In this document: in pieces, positions 1 to 5,214 of the stretch
Layout of the letters: every line of letters starts with the position of its first letter
Numbering within the stretch: the stretch's first letter is position 1
NCBI GenBank assembly: GCA_937864255.1
Contig: CALMIT010000738.1
Span: forward strand, 1 to 5,214
Source: an uncultured Saprospiraceae bacterium
Lineage (GTDB): Bacteria > Bacteroidota > Bacteroidia > Chitinophagales > Saprospiraceae
Reading direction: 5' to 3'
Length of the DNA stretch: 5,214 nt
Notes under the pieces: model-generated
What the model was told of the DNA's origin: nothing
Seen by the model: the letters and a program-made list of their open reading frames with translations, nothing else
Databases searched by the model: none
Position numbers and translations under genes: made by a program

Positions 1-118
1 CCTGCCAGTTTGCTTCTCCGCAAACGCAGTCAAGCCATGCGGGGCGATAAAACAGCGGCAAATCTTCCCGGCTGTCCGCCCAGTCGCGGTAAAAGGATTT
101 TTGTACCTCCCGCCCCAT
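1..118 (-). CDS. N-terminal fragment of a FemAB/GNAT-like acyltransferase (partial, runs off the left edge)
   Basis: The ATG at 118-116 opens a frame that reads without a stop to the window edge, giving 39 complete codons. The start of the protein is MGREVQKSFYRDW and it continues with LPLFYRPAWLDCVCG followed by a Trp five residues later. The pattern 'xPLF.qpwWLDaVCG...W' is, from memory, typical of the N-terminus of FemAB/GNAT-fold proteins in Bacteroidota exopolysaccharide and capsule clusters; these are thought to transfer acyl or aminoacyl groups in the cytoplasm. The start lies one base after the stop of the upstream membrane protein (TAAAATG), so translational coupling is likely, and no Shine-Dalgarno sequence is visible. 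The catalytic part lies outside the window, so the substrate cannot be named. That a gene starts here is well supported; the family call rests on one short motif. Confidence 0.68.
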   Translation of the reverse strand, partial: MGREVQKSFYRDWADSREDLPLFYRPAWLDCVCGEANWQ

Positions 119-119
119 T

Positions 120-1445
120 TTATTTTCGTTCAATTTTTGCGGCAAGCGTGTTTTTGTTTTTAAAATAAACCACGCTGAGAAAAGCGCCCAATGCCAGCCA
201 GAAATGTCGCGCATTGAGCGTGTCCATTGCCAGGCAGTTGATGAGCCAAAGCGTGAAATAAATCGTCAAACCTGCCACCAGACTTTTTCTGTCTTCAAAA
301 TCTGCCAGGTTTGTTTTCCAAAATAAGCGAAACAGGTAGAAAATCCAGCCGCAAAAAACCAAAAAAACAATCAGCCCCTGCTCCGCCGGCAGACCAAAAA
401 TCGTGGAATGCGGATCAAATGCGGGGAGATTTGCCGGGTACAAACCTGCTTTTTGTTCTTCGCCGACGTGATGGATAAAATTGCCGCCGCCAAGTCCGAA
501 AACCGGATGTTGTGCAACCGCCCTAAGCGCAGATATTTTGAGATCGAGATAGGTCGTGCCCACGAGGCTGCCTTTTTCATTTTGGAAAAAAACTGCCTCT
601 CCGACATACGACTGCGGCTGCAAAGCGTTCAAATCGCGCGCAGAGAGCCACAAAATATGCGTATTAATAAGAAAAAACAGGATGAAGCCCGAAGCCAAAA
701 CAACGTGCGTCGTCCTGTATCGCCCGCTTTTTTTCAAAAAAACAGGCAAAAGGAGTAAACCCGCCACCAGCAACAAAAGCATTTTTGAAAAAGTACAAAC
801 AGCCCCGGCCAACAGCAGCAAAGTCCATTTATCCCAGCTTTTTTTCGCGTCGTAAAAAAGATGCGCCTGGTGTACTATCAAAGCCAGAACCAATATGTCC
901 GCCAGTTGATTCGGACTCATCGTCAATCCTTCCGCCCGGGCAAGCATCCCGAAACCCGGCAAGTACTTTTGATCGGTCAGTTCCCAACCGAAAGCTTGCT
1001 CAAGTCCGCTGTAATGCAGCAACAAACTCGCCAGCGCCGTGACAGCTGCCGCGCCGCCCATCCATTTTATCCATTTTTGAAAATCAGCCTGCGGCCAGGC
1101 TGCCAAACGCACCGCCCAGTGCAACGCCACGAGGTAAACCAGCCCTGCAAATTCAAACCAGGCTGTGCTTTGTCCGGCTGCCAGCGCGGATAAAAAAACC
1201 GCCGCCAGCAAGATGAAGGTAAGTATATCCACCCGCCTTCCGCCGCCACGTGGAAGCAGCAAATCCGGCGGATTTCCGGTAGATTTTAATTTTAAAAATG
1301 AAGAAAACAGGAATGGTGCGAAAAGCAAAAAGACCATTTCGGTCAATTGGATTTTTTGCCCTGCGACGGGTAAAGTGACCACTTTCGTAAAGCAGACGGA
1401 GAGAAAAATCAGGATTAAAAAAATCCGGCTTGTTTTTTCAGACAT
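120..1445 (-). CDS. O-antigen polymerase/ligase-like polytopic membrane protein (Wzy/WaaL superfamily)
   Basis: This is a 441-residue inner-membrane protein with about 10-11 hydrophobic segments, roughly at residues 7-25, 34-52, 73-91, 97-113, 129-145, 181-197, 207-237 (probably two), 246-266, 353-373, 390-407 and 413-427. Between about 267 and 352 lies a long hydrophilic, probably periplasmic loop. It ends in FGLGGGNF (316-323) and DPHSTIFGLPAEQG (344-357), which match the conserved G-G-F...H-S/N...E-x-G signature of the Wzy_C/O-antigen ligase family; His346 is the likely counterpart of the WaaL loop histidine. RAEGLTMSPNQLA (170-182) resembles the conserved Arg/Asn-Gln motif of the family, just before a membrane segment. 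Known members polymerise, or transfer to an acceptor, polysaccharide repeat units carried on undecaprenyl diphosphate; sequence alone cannot separate polymerase from ligase. The ATG at 1445 is preferred because the first membrane segment follows directly; no Shine-Dalgarno is visible. It follows the peptidase gene by 50 bases and abuts the next gene by one base. Confidence 0.85.
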   Translation of the reverse strand: MSEKTSRIFLILIFLSVCFTKVVTLPVAGQKIQLTEMVFLLFAPFLFSSFLKLKSTGNPPDLLLPRGGGRRVDILTFILLAAVFLSALAAGQSTAWFEFAGLVYLVALHWAVRLAAWPQADFQKWIKWMGGAAAVTALASLLLHYSGLEQAFGWELTDQKYLPGFGMLARAEGLTMSPNQLADILVLALIVHQAHLFYDAKKSWDKWTLLLLAGAVCTFSKMLLLLVAGLLLLPVFLKKSGRYRTTHVVLASGFILFFLINTHILWLSARDLNALQPQSYVGEAVFFQNEKGSLVGTTYLDLKISALRAVAQHPVFGLGGGNFIHHVGEEQKAGLYPANLPAFDPHSTIFGLPAEQGLIVFLVFCGWIFYLFRLFWKTNLADFEDRKSLVAGLTIYFTLWLINCLAMDTLNARHFWLALGAFLSVVYFKNKNTLAAKIERK

Positions 1446-1495
1446 AAAGTTTTGATATTCAGTACCTTGATCGTCTTTGTGTCCGGGGGCTTACT

Positions 1496-4400
1496 TTACT
1501 TCAAAAGTACAATTTTACCGTATTCATTCCTAAAAAACTGCCCGGTAGCGGCATTTTCATATTTTTTTAATGCCTGTTTTGCTGCATCGCGCACCACGAC
1601 GCGGTACAAATAAACGCCGTTTGCCAGCCGGTCGCCGTACATATCCGTGCCGTCCCACACAAAATCGGAGAGGTGCGTACCGGTGCGCATTTCGCCAAAT
1701 TCCGCCTTATCAATCTCGCGCACCACGCGCCCCGAAACGGTCATAATCTGGATTTTCATATCGGCGGGCGCTTCGTCGCCGGTCAGCGTGTACAAAAACC
1801 GCGTGGCGGTGGAAAAAGGATTTGGATAAGGCAGCAGGTCGGAAATCATACTTTCGTTGATGACCTGAAATTCAACTTTGTAATCAAAACTGCCCGCCCG
1901 GACGCCAGAGGCGTCGCGCCCGTTGACCATCAAACTATACGTGCCGTCAACCGGCAATAACGGCCTGTATTCGACGCGGGCTTTGTTGATGCCGTTGACC
2001 GAGTCGGCAGCAAAAAATTGAATGTCGGGACTATTGAAATACAACTGTTCCGACTGCCCGCCGGGGTGTTGTAAAGCGATTTGAAAAACGGAGGTATCGC
2101 TCAGCCACAAAAACGGATTTTCATCTTTCAGCGTCATCAAAATGAAAGGCTTGGGCGAGACGATGTCGCCGTTGAGTATATGCTGCCCGTCGAAGGTGAC
2201 GTCCAAAACCGGTTGCAGGTGGTCGCTTTTTACAAAGAAATTGCGCACGCCGGCATTATTGAAATAATTGGTTTCCGGCTGCTCCGGGCCGGGGTTGGCT
2301 TCCACTTTAAATTCCTGCAAGCCGGACAGCGGGCGGGTATCGTATTGAAAACTGACGTGCAGCGAATCGCCCGCAGCCAGCGGGGCAGTTGTCGTGCTTT
2401 CCGCGTTTTCGCGGTTGTCGGCGCTTTTTAAAGTAAAATGGATCAAGACGGAGTCAAGCGACGCGTCAAGCGAGGCATTGAGCAGGTTTGTTTCAAAAAC
2501 CAGCTTGTCGCCCTGCTGAATACTGTCCGCATAAAAACTAATGGGCTGCAAGACTGCGTCGGCAAAACCTTCGTAAAGCATCTCCCATTTTTCGAGCTGC
2601 GGACAGGTGCGGTTCAGGCTGTCGAGCGCGGCAAATTTTAATTGCAAAAAAGGATACGCCCGCGCGTCAATACCCGCCAGCGAAGTGTCGGCGGGGGTCA
2701 AATTTTCTATCAATATTTCCGGCGCAGCAGCCGGCGCAGCATAACCCAGCAGGCTTATTTTAATGCTGTCCTGAATTTCCACTTCGTCGAGCAACCAATG
2801 AACCGAGCGCCAGGATTTTGCAGGCCCGGCCAGTTTGGAAACTATTTCCCCGCGATCCCAACGACCGGGCACTTCGAAAAGCACATTAGCCACCTCGTCG
2901 CCGTCAAGGGCGATATCTTCGGCCACCGGCCCGCCGTTTTTAATGTATGCAAAAGCGTAAGGCACGGAGCCGGCGCTTTCCAACTGCCGGATTTTTGTAG
3001 CGCCCTGCGCTTCGAAAAGTTGAAAAAGATTGGTACCTGACTGGACGGAATCGGCTGCCCATAATTCCGGCGAAAAAGTCTGATTCCAGTCATTTTGGTA
3101 GGTCAGCAACACCACGTAATAGCCGTCGGGAATGGAGTCCTTGAGTACGCTCATCACCTTTTCGCGCTCGGCGGCGGTATTGGCGCGGTAGCAAAATCCG
3201 AATGTGGAATTATTAAGCGCACCGAGTCTTCTCTGCGGCGTACATTCCAAAAAAGTACCCGCTTCGGGATCGTAAAAACAAAAACCCAAAGTCGCCCCGC
3301 TCCGCACAGGTTGGCGGAAAATCCTCTCATTGTCAAAAAGCAACCTGGAAATCTGGTTATTGGTCGGACTCAGCACCATCGCATCGCCGATTACGCTGCG
3401 CAGGTCGCGTGCGAAGCGAAAACTGCGGTCGTTGCTGTCCGGTTCGATGTTTGAAAAACCGTTTTGCAGCCACTGGTAATAATGCGACTGATGCCAGCCG
3501 GGTGAAGTTCTGTTTTTCAAAAAAAGAAAAGAGCGCTGGTTCCAGTTGTCGGCAACCGGGCTGTTTTCCATACGCACGCGCCAGTAGTAAACCGCGCTGT
3601 CCTGCCAGGGAAAATTTTCGGGCTTCCATTCTACAATACCGTTTTGTTTTTGAATGGAAAACTGGCGGCGCAGCGGGCTGTCAAAACGCGCGCTGGTATC
3701 CAGTTGAAAAATATAAGTCTGCGGCAGCTTTGCAAAAATATCCGTCGGCGTGGCGCGCAGTACCAGTTTGTCTTCGTCCACAATCCCGCAGTCGGGCGGA
3801 TACACAGGCGAAATGTCGTTGTCAATCACAAAAAAGCTGTAAAAGTCCTGCCCGTTTTCAAATTGCAGCCGGTTGTTTTGCTCGCCTTCCACCAGCGGCT
3901 GTTCGGCGATTTGATTGTCCTTGTCTATTAAAATCCTGATTTTATTGCTGCCCCGCGCCGGTTTTCCCGGTAAGGGAATTTTAAAATTTACGTCCACAAA
4001 TGCGCGATCCACGAGCACTGTGTCGGCGTACACGTTTTTTTTGCCGTCAGGCAATTCGTGTTCGATGAGCAGCGGCACGCGGTTGTCCTGAACTGCTTCC
4101 AGATTCACCAATTCAAAATTGATTTGAATGCTGTCGTTTTGCGTGTTGACGACGGCGGGCTGGTGCCTCACGGAAGCCGGGTCAATGACAAAATCCGGCC
4201 CGTCATAATAACTCAGGCGCAGCGCCGGATCGCCGTGAAAAGTAAGTTGCTGCACCAGCGAGCGATGCGCCACGCTGCTGTTGTATGCATCAAATTTTTC
4301 GCGCACCACCTTGGTAACCGCACCCAGCGGGCGGGCATACATGGTGTCGCCAAAAAGCTGGTAATAAGTGGTGGCAAAATCGCTCAACGCGTGAATGTAG

Positions 4401-5214
4401 CCGTAGCCCGACGAGGCGATGTAAGCCACTGCACCTTTTTTTTCGGTGCGAATGAAAGCTTCGCTGACGCTGGTTTCGCGGGTGAAAAGATTGCCGGTAA
4501 GGCAGCCCAGCGAAAATATCAGCGGATAGCGCTCCTTGTTATTGAAAAAATCTGGATTGTCGAGTCCAAAATCGGTGTTGGTCACGCCGCCGTGGCCGAA
4601 AAAAGTTTTGATCAGCACGCCGTCTTCCACCGCTTTGATGACTGCTTCTGACACGGAAGTGGCGACCGGATCAGAGTTTGTTTTTTCAAAAATGCGCGTT
4701 TCGATGCCGAGTTGGTTGTCCAAAGCGGCATTTTCCATCGGTTTTAAAAAGCCGCGAATCACTGCCTGTTCGTCCACGCCGCCGCCCGAAAGATGGATGA
4801 TGCGTTTGCGCCAGCCGAGGTCTTTGACCGTGCGCGGCGCCCGCAAAGAGCTTTCGTAAGTTTTTACCTTTTCGAGGTAATTAAGTATCGAGCGCGGATT
4901 TTCGGCGGACAGCCGCCCCACATTGAAAAGCGGAACACTGGAGTCGTTTTTTGAAAAAAGTAAATCGTCGGAACCGGGCGTGCCGAAGGGCGGCACGAGC
5001 GATCGCGTTTTGATCGAGTCGGCGCTGTTGCGCAAAATGTCGTACGCGATTCCTTTGCCGATGATAAAAATATACTCCGGTTGTGTCCAGTTTTTTTTGA
5101 TATAAAAAGCAAAATTGCGGATGGCGATTGGGTGATTTTGAATGCCGTATGAAAAACTTTCGTACACATCGAAAATATTGACCACGGCAACGCGGTGACT
5201 GCCTCCCTCCGCCG
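1496..5214 (-). CDS. Large C25 (gingipain-family) cysteine peptidase with T9SS C-terminal sorting domain; 5' end outside window
   Basis: A secreted multidomain peptidase, truncated on the N-terminal side. The frame stays open to the window edge, so the GTG at 5185 is an internal Val: it is preceded by in-frame AEGGSHRVA, and RVAVVNIFDVYESFSYG is a normal internal C25 segment. Residues below count from that Val; about 1,238 are visible. The peptidase domain spans about 1-325: IIGKG (41-45), PGSDDLL (70-76), catalytic His198 in FFGHGG, catalytic Cys228 in LGCLTGNLF, then GAVAYIASS (251-259) and FHGDPALRL (316-324). A CARDB-like Ig module follows (about 331-440), then an Fn3-like segment ending YYWRVR (533-538), a region with GWHQSHYYQW (563-572), and a mixed domain (about 595-800). 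A second CARDB-like module (about 880-985) and an Ig-like domain (about 990-1108) come next. The last 113 residues are a type A sorting domain: YPNPF (1120-1124), VSGRVVREI, WDGTDMYGDRLANGVYLYR, C-terminal GKIVLLK. Known cargo of this kind crosses the outer membrane by T9SS and is anchored or released. About 1,000 residues follow the catalytic Cys, far more than in PorU, so this is probably a cargo protease rather than the sortase. Substrate unknown. Confidence 0.93.
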   Translation of the reverse strand, partial: AEGGSHRVAVVNIFDVYESFSYGIQNHPIAIRNFAFYIKKNWTQPEYIFIIGKGIAYDILRNSADSIKTRSLVPPFGTPGSDDLLFSKNDSSVPLFNVGRLSAENPRSILNYLEKVKTYESSLRAPRTVKDLGWRKRIIHLSGGGVDEQAVIRGFLKPMENAALDNQLGIETRIFEKTNSDPVATSVSEAVIKAVEDGVLIKTFFGHGGVTNTDFGLDNPDFFNNKERYPLIFSLGCLTGNLFTRETSVSEAFIRTEKKGAVAYIASSGYGYIHALSDFATTYYQLFGDTMYARPLGAVTKVVREKFDAYNSSVAHRSLVQQLTFHGDPALRLSYYDGPDFVIDPASVRHQPAVVNTQNDSIQINFELVNLEAVQDNRVPLLIEHELPDGKKNVYADTVLVDRAFVDVNFKIPLPGKPARGSNKIRILIDKDNQIAEQPLVEGEQNNRLQFENGQDFYSFFVIDNDISPVYPPDCGIVDEDKLVLRATPTDIFAKLPQTYIFQLDTSARFDSPLRRQFSIQKQNGIVEWKPENFPWQDSAVYYWRVRMENSPVADNWNQRSFLFLKNRTSPGWHQSHYYQWLQNGFSNIEPDSNDRSFRFARDLRSVIGDAMVLSPTNNQISRLLFDNERIFRQPVRSGATLGFCFYDPEAGTFLECTPQRRLGALNNSTFGFCYRANTAAEREKVMSVLKDSIPDGYYVVLLTYQNDWNQTFSPELWAADSVQSGTNLFQLFEAQGATKIRQLESAGSVPYAFAYIKNGGPVAEDIALDGDEVANVLFEVPGRWDRGEIVSKLAGPAKSWRSVHWLLDEVEIQDSIKISLLGYAAPAAAPEILIENLTPADTSLAGIDARAYPFLQLKFAALDSLNRTCPQLEKWEMLYEGFADAVLQPISFYADSIQQGDKLVFETNLLNASLDASLDSVLIHFTLKSADNRENAESTTTAPLAAGDSLHVSFQYDTRPLSGLQEFKVEANPGPEQPETNYFNNAGVRNFFVKSDHLQPVLDVTFDGQHILNGDIVSPKPFILMTLKDENPFLWLSDTSVFQIALQHPGGQSEQLYFNSPDIQFFAADSVNGINKARVEYRPLLPVDGTYSLMVNGRDASGVRAGSFDYKVEFQVINESMISDLLPYPNPFSTATRFLYTLTGDEAPADMKIQIMTVSGRVVREIDKAEFGEMRTGTHLSDFVWDGTDMYGDRLANGVYLYRVVVRDAAKQALKKYENAATGQFFRNEYGKIVLLK
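2453..2476. repeat. 12-base tandem duplication inside the peptidase gene (two copies, 11/12 identical)
   Basis: On the plus strand gtcaagcgacgc (2453-2464) is followed directly by gtcaagcgaggc (2465-2476), one base different. In the gene it encodes the repeated tetrapeptide ASLD-ASLD (residues 904-911) in the second CARDB-like module. Being a multiple of three it keeps the frame. The likely origin is replication slippage. Confidence 0.7.
2719..2742. repeat. 12-base tandem duplication encoding an Ala/Pro linker in the peptidase gene
   Basis: On the plus strand ccggcgcagcag (2719-2730) is followed by ccggcgcagcat (2731-2742), 11 of 12 bases identical. It encodes the AAPAAAP stretch around residues 815-821. 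This is likely a flexible linker after the mixed domain (about 595-800), where in-frame slippage would be tolerated. Confidence 0.65.

Noticed and set aside
408..758. Plus-strand open frame opposite the membrane protein
   Set aside because: Antisense to conserved periplasmic-loop motifs of the polymerase/ligase gene; no family resemblance.
1446..1495. Search for a terminator or Bacteroidota-type promoter between the peptidase and the membrane protein
   Set aside because: The 50 bases contain no stable inverted repeat with a T tract and no convincing TTTG / TAnnTTTG pair, so neither is called.
3409..3939. Plus-strand open frame of 176 codons, rich in Cys/Arg/Ser
   Set aside because: Low-complexity composition typical of an antisense shadow; the minus strand here is continuous coding sequence.
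4431..4449. Inverted repeat gcacc...ggtgc with a run of eight T, resembling a terminator or slippage site
   Set aside because: Stem of only five bases with the T run in the loop; it encodes the conserved TEKKGA stretch of the catalytic domain and the frame reads straight through.
4058..4651. Plus-strand open frame of 197 codons
   Set aside because: It lies wholly antisense to the catalytic domain of the peptidase, has no recognisable domain and is explained by codon bias of the real gene.
5183..5185. GTG as the start codon of the peptidase
   Set aside because: The frame is open upstream to the window edge and the residues before it continue a normal C25 domain segment; a peptidase starting here would lack a signal peptide and pro-region.

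Overview
The window is almost fully coding and every supported gene lies on the minus strand, so transcription runs from right to left. It points to a member of the Bacteroidota. The main clue is a large C25 (gingipain-family) peptidase that ends in a type IX secretion (T9SS) C-terminal sorting domain. Other clues are the absence of clear Shine-Dalgarno sequences before the start codons and a GC content near 50% by eye. A Saprospiraceae-like or related lineage is a reasonable guess, but it is an inference from the protein style only.

Layout in transcription order: (1) 5214-1496 is a very long C25-type cysteine peptidase. Its 5' end lies outside the window, and the catalytic His and Cys, several Ig/CARDB-like modules and the sorting domain are all visible. 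(2) After a 50-base gap, 1445-120 encodes a 441-residue polytopic membrane protein of the O-antigen polymerase/ligase (Wzy/WaaL-like) superfamily. (3) One base after its stop, 118-1 is the start of a third gene, whose 39 visible residues resemble the N-terminus of FemAB/GNAT-like acyltransferases found in Bacteroidota polysaccharide loci.

Genes 2 and 3 look translationally coupled and probably belong to a cell-surface polysaccharide cluster. The peptidase would be exported through the outer membrane by T9SS. In well-studied species such as Porphyromonas gingivalis, T9SS cargo is anchored to a special lipopolysaccharide. A polysaccharide ligase/polymerase downstream of a cargo gene is therefore suggestive, but the adjacency alone does not prove a functional link.

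I see no RNA gene, mobile element, CRISPR array or convincing terminator or promoter. Two short 12-base tandem duplications lie inside the peptidase gene. I do not see strong evidence for a new biological system here.
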